From positions 248,001 through 312,000 of the forward strand of contig CANMQH010000001.1 in NCBI GenBank assembly GCA_947499935.1: a stretch of 64,000 nucleotides of DNA. Reading direction: 5' to 3'. Below the pieces are notes generated by a model that was not told the origin of the DNA, did not search any database, and saw only the letters and a program-made list of their open reading frames with translations. Made by a program: the position numbers and the translations under genes. This document shows, piece after piece, positions 26,940-34,957 of this stretch; the first letter of the stretch is position 1, and each line of letters opens with the position of its first letter. The DNA is from an uncultured Algibacter sp. Lineage in GTDB: Bacteria > Bacteroidota > Bacteroidia > Flavobacteriales > Flavobacteriaceae.

Positions 26940-28055
26940 TTAAAACGCTTCATTTATACCAAAATAAATACCAGAATTACCATCGATACCAGAGCCTATG
27001 TCAAAGCGTAGCCAGGTGTCTTTGTCTTTAAATATTTTATACCTACTTCCAAACCCAAAAGAAGGTTTTAGATTATTAATGCTAAAAAAGTCTTCAGGTT
27101 TTTCAGCTACTTCTCCAAACAAGCCAAATGCATTAATGATCCATCTTGGTTTAAATCGCCAGCGATATTCTATTTGAGACACATACATTTGTTTGTCAAG
27201 AAAGCGACCAAAAAAGTAACCCCTGGCACGATTACCACCTCCATAACTGGCTAAAGCTTGAAAAGGCACATCACCATAATTATTTTCTATATATAATTGA
27301 AACGCTAAAATGCTACGACTACCTAAAGGTTGATACTCTCTTAAGTCTAAAATAAATTTATTAAAACCAGAAGTTGCACCAAAAAGTTCGCTAGAAAATT
27401 GTGCTTTTGCTTGATAGTAAAAGCCTTTGTTTGGAGAGCCTGTGTTATCTCTTGTGTCATAATTAAAAACAGCTCCTAATCCAGCAACTACAGTACGTTT
27501 ACTTCCTATCACATTTTGTGTGTCTAAAATACCCCCTTCGTCAATTTCTGTTATCTCATGGTTTTTAAATACAAATTGAAAACCAAAATTAAGATCGGGT
27601 GGTAGGCGTTTTAAAAACGAAATATTAAGGGCGTGTGTAGTTTGGTTATAGACTTCTTCGTTTTCATCTGGTGTATTGTTTCCAATGCCCCAAAATAGAT
27701 TGGGATATACTTCTAATAAATAATGAGCATCTATAAAATAATTTCCTGAACCAAAATAAATTTGAGGCGTAATTTCAAACATAATCTGTTTGTTCAATGT
27801 ATATATACCGCTAAAAAGAACGTTGGATAATCTGTTTTTAAATGTGTTTTTTTTATTTAGAAAGAAAAGTTGTCCACCTCCTCCAAATCCAAAACCAGTT
27901 TCAGGCGTATAGAATGCAATTGGTATAGCTATGAGTTGATGATTTTTTGTTGTTGAAATAGTATCCATTTTAACCACATTTCTTTCGTCTTTTCTTTGCG
28001 CTAGTGCAGTAAACGAAAAGAATATTAAAAGGATGTATAGGGTTGTTTTTTTCAT
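26940..28055 (-). CDS. BamA/TamA-like outer-membrane beta-barrel protein
   Basis: 371 residues with a signal peptide (MKKTTLYILLIFFSFTALA) and a C-terminal barrel. The D15/BamA-type motif region reads GGNRARGYFFGRFLDKQMYVSQIEYRW, like the VRGY/F motif of Omp85-superfamily barrels. No POTRA domains are seen before the barrel, so it is a short 'surface antigen' member rather than BamA itself. It abuts the upstream gene without a gap (stop at 28056). Confidence 0.7.
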   Translation of the reverse strand: MKKTTLYILLIFFSFTALAQRKDERNVVKMDTISTTKNHQLIAIPIAFYTPETGFGFGGGGQLFFLNKKNTFKNRLSNVLFSGIYTLNKQIMFEITPQIYFGSGNYFIDAHYLLEVYPNLFWGIGNNTPDENEEVYNQTTHALNISFLKRLPPDLNFGFQFVFKNHEITEIDEGGILDTQNVIGSKRTVVAGLGAVFNYDTRDNTGSPNKGFYYQAKAQFSSELFGATSGFNKFILDLREYQPLGSRSILAFQLYIENNYGDVPFQALASYGGGNRARGYFFGRFLDKQMYVSQIEYRWRFKPRWIINAFGLFGEVAEKPEDFFSINNLKPSFGFGSRYKIFKDKDTWLRFDIGSGIDGNSGIYFGINEAF

Positions 28056-28727
28056 CTAAAAAAAGAAATCATCCAATATAACGTTAAATCCAAAAGAAAA
28101 AGAAACATCATTCGAAGAAATACTAGTATTTGTTATTGTTTGGTTTGGTAGTAACTTTTGTTCTATGTCAACCCAAAATAAGTTCACATTCACACCTAAA
28201 TCAAAAGCTATAAAATCATTTATGGTATATGAGTAGCCAAAACCTATGATACTCCCTAAACCACCGCCTTCAGAAAGTTGCTGCGTAGCTTGATTTATTA
28301 AAGGATCAATTTCCTCTAGCTCTGTTTTGTCTTTATACCTAACATAGCCTAATGATAAACTAGTAAATAAGGACCCCGTTTTATTATCCATAAAATAATA
28401 ATTAGAAAATGGACCTATATAAAATGTTTCGGTTGTTTTTGTAAAAGCTCCAGAGCTACTAATTTTATTGGCTTGAAATATACCTCCAATTAAAAGGCGG
28501 TTTTTGAAGAACTTTCCGCTTTGTATGTTTATACCAAAATTATTAGAGGTGGTTTTTGAATTTAAGTTACCTGCATCTGTTGTAGTAGAGCTAATGCTAC
28601 CTGATAAACCCGTAAGAAACCGCCCTTTTCTAAAAGCTGTTTCTAGACTATCAGTCGTTTGCGCAGATATATTGCAGATTATAAAAATAGCTGCGACTAT
28701 AAATACATTACGTCTTGTTTTTTTCAA
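28056..28727 (-). CDS. Outer-membrane beta-barrel protein (OprF/OmpX-like fold)
   Basis: 223 residues with a signal peptide (NVFIVAAIFIICNISAQ). Alternating, aromatic-rich strands (GPFSNYYFMDNKTGSLFTSLSLGYVRYKD; VSFSFGFNVILDDFFF at the end) have the typical C-terminal aromatic of outer-membrane barrels. Family not named; it resembles the generic 'outer membrane beta-barrel' proteins of flavobacteria. Middle of a minus-strand operon with the protease upstream (21 bp) and the D15-like barrel downstream. Confidence 0.65.
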   Translation of the reverse strand: MKKTRRNVFIVAAIFIICNISAQTTDSLETAFRKGRFLTGLSGSISSTTTDAGNLNSKTTSNNFGINIQSGKFFKNRLLIGGIFQANKISSSGAFTKTTETFYIGPFSNYYFMDNKTGSLFTSLSLGYVRYKDKTELEEIDPLINQATQQLSEGGGLGSIIGFGYSYTINDFIAFDLGVNVNLFWVDIEQKLLPNQTITNTSISSNDVSFSFGFNVILDDFFF

Positions 28728-28748
28728 ATTATTAAAATTAATTAATCC

Positions 28749-29765
28749 TTACTTATTTTGCAAAGTAACAACTTTTCCTTCACGTAAAACTGTTAGTTCA
28801 AATTTTGGATTTTTTTCTAAGCTATTTGCAAAATCAGCAATCTTCAATAAGGTGTAGTCTGTAACTTCGTACTTTATATCATTAAAGGCTAATATAATAT
28901 CACCGCCCAAAATTAATTTTTTATTACCAACAGTCACCTCAGTATCCCCTTCTTTTACTCCCATTTTATCAAATAAAGACCCAGAAGCAATACGTTGCAC
29001 TAACAAACCACTTGTTTGAGGCAGATTAAACAGTTTAGCTTCTTTTTCAGATAAGGAATATAACTCAGCACCAAACCAAGGCATTTTATTATTTAAAAGC
29101 AATTTGGCAGCCAAATTAGATGTTGAGGCATAACCAATACCATCAGAACCACCAGATAATGATTTTATGTGGCTTACAATACCTATAACATCACCTTCTA
29201 AGTTAAACATTGGCCCTCCTGAGTTACCTTGATTTATGGCGGCATCTGTTTGAATAAACTCTGTATTAGTAAAAGGATTTCTTCCTAAAAATTGTTTTTT
29301 AAAAGCACTAATGTAACCTGAAGATAGAGATAAACCGACACCAAGAGGCACACCAATGATGAACACGCGTTGTCCAACTTTCATTCGGTCAGAATCGCCG
29401 AACCTTAAAACTGTAGCATTTATTTTTTGTCTTGATAATTCTAATAAAGCTATATCTGCACTATCATAGGAAGTAATTACTTTAGCTGGTATAGTTTCTC
29501 CATCTGAAAACTGTACAACTAAAGTATCGGGCACTTTTACAACATGAGCAGCTGTTACAACTAGTCTATTAGATATCATAAAACCTGAGCCTAATCCAGA
29601 ATTTGTAACCGTTTGAGAAACATTATTTTGAGAGGTCGCTATATTGCTTTCTTGAGTGTAAATAGCAACAACGGCAGGACTTACCCTTTCATAAATAGAA
29701 GATAGATCTTGGGCATATAAAATTGTTGAGGATACAAAACAAAGTATTAGAGTAATTATTTTCAT
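28749..29765 (-). CDS. Periplasmic trypsin-like serine protease with PDZ domain (DegP/S1C type)
   Basis: 338 residues with a signal peptide (ITLILCFVSSTILYAQ). Trypsin-like domain with the triad visible: TAAHVV (His74), DSADIALLEL (Asp104), QGNSGGP (Ser182). A single C-terminal PDZ-like region follows (about 230-330: SGLLVQRIASGSLFDKMGVKEGDTEVTVGNKKLILGGDIILAFND). It lacks a second PDZ, so it is closer to DegS-like or minimal HtrA forms. It sits 11 bp after a large outer-membrane protein gene and before two barrel genes, suggesting envelope protein processing or quality control. Confidence 0.88.
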   Translation of the reverse strand: MKIITLILCFVSSTILYAQDLSSIYERVSPAVVAIYTQESNIATSQNNVSQTVTNSGLGSGFMISNRLVVTAAHVVKVPDTLVVQFSDGETIPAKVITSYDSADIALLELSRQKINATVLRFGDSDRMKVGQRVFIIGVPLGVGLSLSSGYISAFKKQFLGRNPFTNTEFIQTDAAINQGNSGGPMFNLEGDVIGIVSHIKSLSGGSDGIGYASTSNLAAKLLLNNKMPWFGAELYSLSEKEAKLFNLPQTSGLLVQRIASGSLFDKMGVKEGDTEVTVGNKKLILGGDIILAFNDIKYEVTDYTLLKIADFANSLEKNPKFELTVLREGKVVTLQNK

Positions 29766-29776
29766 TTTTTTTTAAT

Positions 29777-31354
29777 TTAAAAACGATATCCAAATTGCAC
29801 GGTAGTGGTTTTTCGTCCACCAAAACCAACTTGAAATAATAAATCCCAATGCTTTCCAAAACCTTTATAGATTCCAACCAAACCGTTCCATACTATAGGT
29901 TCAAAACTCACATTGTAATTTAATATGTCTCCAGTATCCGTTTCAATAAAACCTTTAATATCAGAATCGTAAAATTGCCCTAATGCACCAACCATAATGT
30001 TGAAATCATAAGGCAATCTATACCCCAGTAACGGCAGTAATGAATGGACTAGAGTAGTCGTATTTGCTTCTTGCACATCAGCAATTACAAATTGATAGTT
30101 GGCACTAAAGAAAATATCATCAACACTGCCAGCTAAAGTTGCACCGGCTCCATACAAATTGGCACTTACTTCTACATTTAGAGGAAGCTGACTAGGTATG
30201 TCGGCCGGATTAAGACCTAAAAAAGGAGCCAAATCAACCAATGTCTGTCGTAATTCTTGGTCTAAAATTAAATTACCATTTATACTATTATCTAAGCGAC
30301 CAAGAAATCCCATGACATTGAAAAAAGGAAATACCCATACATCGCTTCTAACCATATAGGTTGTTGTTTTTTCCGTAAGAAAGGAACCTTCAATATCAAA
30401 AAGGTTATCTAATGGAGTTAAGGCTTCATCATTAAAACCAATACCAAGACCGGTAAAATCGAGTTTAGATTCTTGATTGTGTACTATGGCATTTAAACCA
30501 ATGGGTCTAGGAAGGCCATAGCCTAATTTTGTTGCTGGCTTCCCCCAAATTGGTAATACACCTCCTAGTGTTGCATTAATAGTGTCTTTTTTAGAGTCTC
30601 TAGTGAAAAAATTATTAGTTGTGTTTTTACTAGACCAAATGACAGGTTTACCTTCTAGATCTTTATAATTTGCTGTAATAAAAGACATGTGGTATTTACT
30701 ACCTTTCATCTCAAAAACTTCCTCTTTTTTGGAAATAATATATCCTTTCTGATTGGTTGCCTTATCAAAAAAAACAGTTTTAGTATAATTGGTTTTTCCT
30801 TGAGAAAGGGGTTTAATATTAGATAGTATAACTTTATCAAGTTTACCATTATTAATGTAAATTGTACCTTCAAGTTTTTTAATATCTTGTAATTCTGGCT
30901 CAATATCCTTTTTGGAATAGTTATAATTTATTACTTGGTTATTGTTATGAGCAGATATAAGTTTTAAAGAGGACTCATCATATAAATAATTACGCGACAT
31001 CCTACCCATTTTATGGCTTTTTTCAATGGCCTTTCTTAATTCTTTAATTTCACTTTTGTCAAAAGATCCTTTTTCTATAACAAAACGGATATCCTTACCG
31101 TCCTTAAATGAAGGGTCATAAATAATTTGTGTTTTATAGGTTTTTGTGCTGTTGTTTTGAGCGGTGATAGTTATACTCAAATTTTGAATAAAACTACCAT
31201 CCTGCAGAAGTTCGCTAGCTGCTGCATCTAAAACTCTTGGAGAAATACCATTGTCAATTAAATAATTACTATTCAGAGGCATACCTTCTTGAGTCCATGC
31301 TATGTTATAAACTAAAATAAAGAGTACATAAAAAAAATATGTTGGAGTTTTCAT
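29777..31354 (-). CDS. Large outer-membrane-associated protein of unknown family
   Basis: 525 residues with a signal peptide (MKTPTYFFYVLFILVYNIAWTQ). Residues 30-250 form a mixed domain (NLSITITAQNNSTKTYKTQIIYDP; LEGTIYINNGKLDKVILSNIKPL). The second half looks like an outer-membrane barrel (YMVRSDVWVFPFFNVMGFLGRLD; VSANLYGAGATLAGS; LLFQVGFGGRKTTTVQFGYRF), ending in the aromatic residue usual for barrels. The family is not recognised. In one operon with the SLC13 permease (45 bp upstream) and the PDZ protease (11 bp downstream). Confidence 0.6.
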   Translation of the reverse strand: MKTPTYFFYVLFILVYNIAWTQEGMPLNSNYLIDNGISPRVLDAAASELLQDGSFIQNLSITITAQNNSTKTYKTQIIYDPSFKDGKDIRFVIEKGSFDKSEIKELRKAIEKSHKMGRMSRNYLYDESSLKLISAHNNNQVINYNYSKKDIEPELQDIKKLEGTIYINNGKLDKVILSNIKPLSQGKTNYTKTVFFDKATNQKGYIISKKEEVFEMKGSKYHMSFITANYKDLEGKPVIWSSKNTTNNFFTRDSKKDTINATLGGVLPIWGKPATKLGYGLPRPIGLNAIVHNQESKLDFTGLGIGFNDEALTPLDNLFDIEGSFLTEKTTTYMVRSDVWVFPFFNVMGFLGRLDNSINGNLILDQELRQTLVDLAPFLGLNPADIPSQLPLNVEVSANLYGAGATLAGSVDDIFFSANYQFVIADVQEANTTTLVHSLLPLLGYRLPYDFNIMVGALGQFYDSDIKGFIETDTGDILNYNVSFEPIVWNGLVGIYKGFGKHWDLLFQVGFGGRKTTTVQFGYRF

Positions 31355-31399
31355 TGGTATAATTTTATATTTAGCAAGTAATGAATGTTCTTTGAAAAA

Positions 31400-33238
31400 T
31401 CAAAAAGGCCAAATCATAGGCACTAAAATCAAAGATAAAATAAAAAATAGTAGTAATAAAGGTGCACCAACTTTTACATAATCCATAAATTTATAATCGC
31501 CCGCGGCCATAACCATTGCATTAGTTGTTGTGCCAACGGGGGTTAAAAAAGCAGTAGATGCACTAATGGCAACAACAATCATAAAAGGTTCGGGCGAAAT
31601 GTTTAAAGAAGAGGCAGCTAATATAGTAATTGGCGCCATTAAAACAGCAGTAGCTGAATTATTAATGGCTTGACTAAAACCAGTAGTTAATAAAAATATG
31701 CCACCTAATAAAACAATAGGGTGTATACTTCCTAAATTAGTAACCAAGCTATTGGCAGCAAGTTCCGCAACACCCGTTTTTTGAAGCGCAATACCCATAG
31801 GAATCATTGCTGCAATCATTACGACACTTATCCAACTAATCCCTTTATACGCTTTTGCCATAGGCACACATCCCGTTAATAAAATAACACCTGCAGCAAT
31901 CATAGCAGCAATGGCTCCAGGAACAACTTTAAATACAAGTAATGCAATCATTAGTAAAAGCATTGCTAATGAAATGTATGATTTATAGGTGAGGGTGTTT
32001 ACATCCTTAGACATGCTTTCAGGGTTTCCAGAAATCACTAAATTTTTATAAACGCTTTTTAAATGTTCAATACGCTCCCAAGTACCTCGAATAATAAATG
32101 CATCTCCAGCTTTTACGGCTACATTTTTATCTTTTAAAGGTTTGTTATTTCTTGAAGCAGCTAATAATTGAATGCCTGCTTGTTCCAAATACAATCCCAT
32201 AGGTATGTTATGTCCTAAAAAAAGTGATTTGGGTGTCACAATCATTTCTGCCATACCTACTTCTTGATTTATAAACTCATCCTTTAAATCATCATTATTG
32301 TTTTTTAAAGGAATCAAATTGAGTTTAAACTTCAGAATCATTTTATCTACATCTTCCGTGTTTCCTTTTACAGTAATAATGTCATGGTATTGAAAAATAG
32401 TATCTGGCGCTGGAAATTCAACATATGGTTTTACACCTTTTACAACATTTGGAAATCGTCTTCTTAATCTAATTATTGAAACATTGTATTTATTATCAAA
32501 ATCCCATTCACCTATAGTTGTATTTAATAATGGAGACATTGAACGTACTCTTAAACGGTAAATATTTTCGTCAATACTATAATTTTCAATCCATTGATGC
32601 ATTTCAGAATCTATATTTATTGGCTGATTTTCAGAGGTGTTTTTTGGTAATAATTTATAACCAATAAAACGGAAATATAAAATTGAAATAAGTAGCAATG
32701 GCAAGCCAATGAGGGCAAATTCAAAAAATGAAAAGGATTCGAACCCATTTTCTACTAAGGCATTACTGGCAATAATATTTGGAGGTGTACCCGTTAATGT
32801 CAATAAACCTCCAGTATTTGACCCAAAAGCAACAGGTATTAATAATTTTGAAGGCAATGTACCCATTTTATATGCGGCAGATACAGTAACTGGTAGTAAT
32901 GTAGCAACAGTTCCAGTATTGCTTACAAAACCAGACAAAATACCAGAGCCTAAGGTGACTAATACTAATAGTTTGGGGATACTTTTACCAGCCCATTTTA
33001 CAAATTTCTGTCCTGCTAATGCTGTCCATCCTGTTTGAGACAAACCTTCTCCAATAATAAATAAGGAAGCAATCATTATTACTGTAGGGTTACTAAACCC
33101 GCTAAGAGTTTCAGGAAGGTCTAAGATGCCAAATAAAAATAAGCTTAACATGGACATAAGCGCTACAATATCTGGTGTAAATTTACCCCAAACAAAAAGT
33201 CCTATTGTAATACCCAAAATAATTAAAAGTGTAAGCAT
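31400..33238 (-). CDS. SLC13/DASS-type permease with central TrkA-C (RCK_C) domains
   Basis: 612 residues with transmembrane halves at about 1-190 and 405-612. The Na+/substrate hairpin motifs of this superfamily are present (SGFVSNTGTVATLLPV; SNTGGLLTLTGTPPN; INNSATAVLMAP; LTPVGTTTNAMV). Two soluble RCK_C/TrkA-C-like domains lie between the halves (about 205-400; RLRVRSMSPLLNTTIGEWDF, IVTPKSLFLGHNIPM). Members transport sulfate, citrate/dicarboxylates or arsenite-like anions; the substrate cannot be fixed here. First gene of the five-gene minus-strand run. Confidence 0.85.
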   Translation of the reverse strand: MLTLLIILGITIGLFVWGKFTPDIVALMSMLSLFLFGILDLPETLSGFSNPTVIMIASLFIIGEGLSQTGWTALAGQKFVKWAGKSIPKLLVLVTLGSGILSGFVSNTGTVATLLPVTVSAAYKMGTLPSKLLIPVAFGSNTGGLLTLTGTPPNIIASNALVENGFESFSFFEFALIGLPLLLISILYFRFIGYKLLPKNTSENQPINIDSEMHQWIENYSIDENIYRLRVRSMSPLLNTTIGEWDFDNKYNVSIIRLRRRFPNVVKGVKPYVEFPAPDTIFQYHDIITVKGNTEDVDKMILKFKLNLIPLKNNNDDLKDEFINQEVGMAEMIVTPKSLFLGHNIPMGLYLEQAGIQLLAASRNNKPLKDKNVAVKAGDAFIIRGTWERIEHLKSVYKNLVISGNPESMSKDVNTLTYKSYISLAMLLLMIALLVFKVVPGAIAAMIAAGVILLTGCVPMAKAYKGISWISVVMIAAMIPMGIALQKTGVAELAANSLVTNLGSIHPIVLLGGIFLLTTGFSQAINNSATAVLMAPITILAASSLNISPEPFMIVVAISASTAFLTPVGTTTNAMVMAAGDYKFMDYVKVGAPLLLLFFILSLILVPMIWPF

Positions 33239-33296
33239 AAATTATAAAAAGAAGTTAGTTGCACTAAAATAGTTAAAAGTAAAGTCTATTCAAATG

Positions 33297-33333
33297 AAAA
33301 GAGGTGCGTTTTATATTTTCGCACCTCTTTTTA
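33297..33333 (-). terminator. Bidirectional terminator between META and SLC13 genes
   Basis: AAAAGAGGTGCG (33297-33308) pairs with CGCACCTCTTTT (33320-33331) around an AT loop. It lies 33 bp after the META-domain gene stop on the minus strand and before the SLC13 gene, ending the upstream transcript. Confidence 0.8.
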
Positions 33334-33365
33334 AACTCTTTTTTTTAATCTTGAAGTTACTTCTA

Positions 33366-33788
33366 TTATTTAATAATTTTAAAGCGCATCATAATAACAT
33401 CATCTATCATTAAATTCAATTTTCCGTCAGCGTCTATGGTATATTTATTGATTTTTTTAATGGTATTTAAAAAAACTTTTTCTCCATTTCCACAGAACAT
33501 CATTGTTGTTGGTCCTGGCTCGCCAAAAGAAATATCATTACCTTCTAAAGTGTAGTCTGCCGAATAACCGTTGCAACTGTTTGTGCCTTCTGCTTTTTTA
33601 GTCGTTTTATTAAGTGTAATTGCTGGTTTTTTATCAGGATACAATCCTGAAAAAGCAATTCGTGGTCCAGATATAAACTCAAGCTCCCAAGTCACATTGA
33701 AAAGAATAGTGTCTCTAGAGTTTTTTGATGATACGCATGAACTCATTGTAACTAACAATATAGTTAGGATAATTCTGGTCATTTTCAT
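33366..33788 (-). CDS. META domain lipoprotein (HslJ-like)
   Basis: A 140-residue lipoprotein (lipobox MSSC, Cys18) with one META/HslJ domain. It shows the opening Trp-Glu-Leu (VTWELEFISG), the central TNSCNGYSADYTLEGNDISFGEPGPTTMMFCG pattern and a closing beta strand. META proteins are periplasmic or cell-surface and linked with heat/novobiocin resistance in E. coli (HslJ); the role in flavobacteria is unknown. It has its own terminator and stands alone on the minus strand. Confidence 0.8.
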   Translation of the reverse strand: MKMTRIILTILLVTMSSCVSSKNSRDTILFNVTWELEFISGPRIAFSGLYPDKKPAITLNKTTKKAEGTNSCNGYSADYTLEGNDISFGEPGPTTMMFCGNGEKVFLNTIKKINKYTIDADGKLNLMIDDVIMMRFKIIK

Positions 33789-33831
33789 ACTTACAAATGT
33801 TTTTTCTTTATTTTCTCTATCTATTTTTCAA

Positions 33832-33880
33832 ATAAAGCACCAGTTATAAAATGTACTAAATTTTATAACTGGTGCTTTAT
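33832..33880 (-). terminator. 20-bp perfect-stem terminator
   Basis: Positions 33832-33851 are the exact reverse complement of 33861-33880, with a 9-nt loop. It lies 2 bp after the stop of the lipoprotein gene at 33883-34362 on the minus strand and runs into an A/T stretch. The stem is unusually long and perfect for an intrinsic terminator. Confidence 0.75.
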
Positions 33881-33882
33881 GA

Positions 33883-34362
33883 CTAATCAAATATAATATC
33901 ACTTGTTTTTAAATTTTCTATATCCTTTTGATTTCTGGTGTTAACAGGAACCTCAATAGTTAAGAAGGTATCTTTTCCATCAGAATCTTCACCTTGATAA
34001 AATTTAAAAACATAAGTTTCTTTCTGTAACGCTCTTACTGGTATTGAAAATGTTGTTTCAGTAATAACTTCATTACAACCAATACCGTCATCTACATGTA
34101 CTATGGGGTAAATAAGCCTTGTTGGTCCATCATAAATATAATCAAATTGGTCATAGTAAAAATAGCAGCTATTGGGTAGCGATATGGTTACATTAATTTG
34201 GTTAGTGCTCCCGTAGTTGAATTCATCTGGAAGTTCTACACTTATAACATTTATGTATTCTAAGTGATAGTCGTGGTCGTTGTAGTCGTTGTCGCTGCTG
34301 CATGATAATACAGATATAGAAAGACTAACGATTGTAATTAATAAATACTTAAAATTTTTCAT
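33883..34362 (-). CDS. Hypothetical lipoprotein
   Basis: A 159-residue lipoprotein (lipobox VLSC, Cys21) with an acidic linker (SSDNDYNDHDYHLEY) and a beta-rich domain (INVTISLPNSCYFYYDQFDYIY; TFLTIEVPV) of Ig-like character. Similar small lipoproteins occur widely in flavobacteria; no function is known. Its upstream region carries a TGCATTTG box and one AGTGT unit at the same distance as in the two LytTR-type arrays (see 34387-34432). It ends in a strong terminator. Confidence 0.7.
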   Translation of the reverse strand: MKNFKYLLITIVSLSISVLSCSSDNDYNDHDYHLEYINVISVELPDEFNYGSTNQINVTISLPNSCYFYYDQFDYIYDGPTRLIYPIVHVDDGIGCNEVITETTFSIPVRALQKETYVFKFYQGEDSDGKDTFLTIEVPVNTRNQKDIENLKTSDIIFD

Positions 34363-34386
34363 CTTGTTTTATTTTTAATTTCTATT

Positions 34387-34432
34387 CAAATGCACCCGCG
34401 CTTTATATATTTAATGGATTCATTTGAAGTGT
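34387..34432 (-). promoter_or_regulatory. Possible third, degenerate promoter of the array type
   Basis: On the minus strand TGCATTTG (plus 34387-34394) resembles the -7 box, 24 nt before the lipoprotein start at 34362. An AGTGT on the plus strand begins at 34428, the same 34-bp offset from the box end as in the arrays at 34781 and 38862. No second or third 21-bp unit is present. Confidence 0.3.
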
Positions 34433-34548
34433 TTAATGGTTAATAATGATTTTATTTTCTCTCTTGTTTTAGTGTATCCAAAAACTCCTATTTGAATTAA
34501 TGCCGACACTAATACTATAATTTTCAGGTATTCTAATAAAATAGCCAT
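34420..34548 (-). CDS. Small membrane protein, 42 residues
   Basis: The minus-strand ATG at 34548 opens 42 codons ending in TGA (34420-34422). The product starts MAILLEYLKIIVLVSALIQ, a single transmembrane helix, and ends with a basic tail (YTKTREKIKSLLTIKHFK). It begins 12 nt after the stop of the 62-residue gene and would share its array-type promoter. Small size makes it uncertain, but location and composition favour a real gene. Confidence 0.45.
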   Translation of the reverse strand: MAILLEYLKIIVLVSALIQIGVFGYTKTREKIKSLLTIKHFK

Positions 34549-34560
34549 AACTTTTAGTGT

Positions 34561-34749
34561 TTATTGTCTCATAGCTACTCCTGCAGCTGTTCCATATTCT
34601 TCTAGCATTTTGACAAACCCTTTGATAGTGTTTTTGAAACCTGTTTTAACTTTTTCCAGTAATGTATATGTTGGGTTTTCTTCTATTATAGGTCTATAAA
34701 AATTCTTGTTGAATTGCGCGTTGTTAATTGTTATGCTTTCAGTTCTCAT
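34561..34749 (-). CDS. Small protein, 62 residues, under the array promoter
   Basis: No signal peptide or membrane helix; mostly helical (YTLLEKVKTGFKNTIKGFVKMLEEYGTAAGVAMRQ). The C-terminal end resembles that of many short flavobacterial ORFs of unknown function. The start lies 31 nt after a perfect -7 box (TACATTTG on the minus strand) preceded by the three-unit direct-repeat array, so it is the first gene of a transcript expected to be driven by a LytTR-type regulator. I do not recognise a family. Confidence 0.6.
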   Translation of the reverse strand: MRTESITINNAQFNKNFYRPIIEENPTYTLLEKVKTGFKNTIKGFVKMLEEYGTAAGVAMRQ

Positions 34750-34780
34750 ATCTATTTGTATTTAATTATTATTTATGGTA

Positions 34781-34868
34781 CAAATGTAGCCTGAAGCAAC
34801 AGAGAAAATTGGTGCTATTTAAGTGAAGTGACCAAATAATTAGGTGAAGTGATTCTAATTGAAAGTGA
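34781..34868 (-). promoter_or_regulatory. LytTR-type promoter array A
   Basis: -7 box TACATTTG (minus strand; plus 34781-34788), with no good -33 TTG, which suggests activator dependence. Upstream on the plus strand, AGTGA-type units start at 34822 (AGTGAAGTGA), 34843 (GGTGAAGTGA) and 34864 (AGTGAACTTA), exactly 21 bp apart. The nearest unit begins 34 bp from the -7 box end. LytTR-domain regulators typically bind two 9-bp direct repeats with 12-13 bp between, a 21-22-bp period. The same structure occurs at 38862-38949. Confidence 0.65.
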
Positions 34869-34957
34869 ACTTAAAATATTAGTATTGGGTAAGTGATAAG
34901 AATTGAAGAAAAGGGGTGTTTTGATGGGCTAATTATAATGGCATGAATTCAAAAATG

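Noticed and set aside
34822-34868. CRISPR-like repeat array
   Set aside because: Only three short units of 5-10 bp with 21-bp period, no long direct repeats, and a promoter box at fixed distance; this fits regulator sites.
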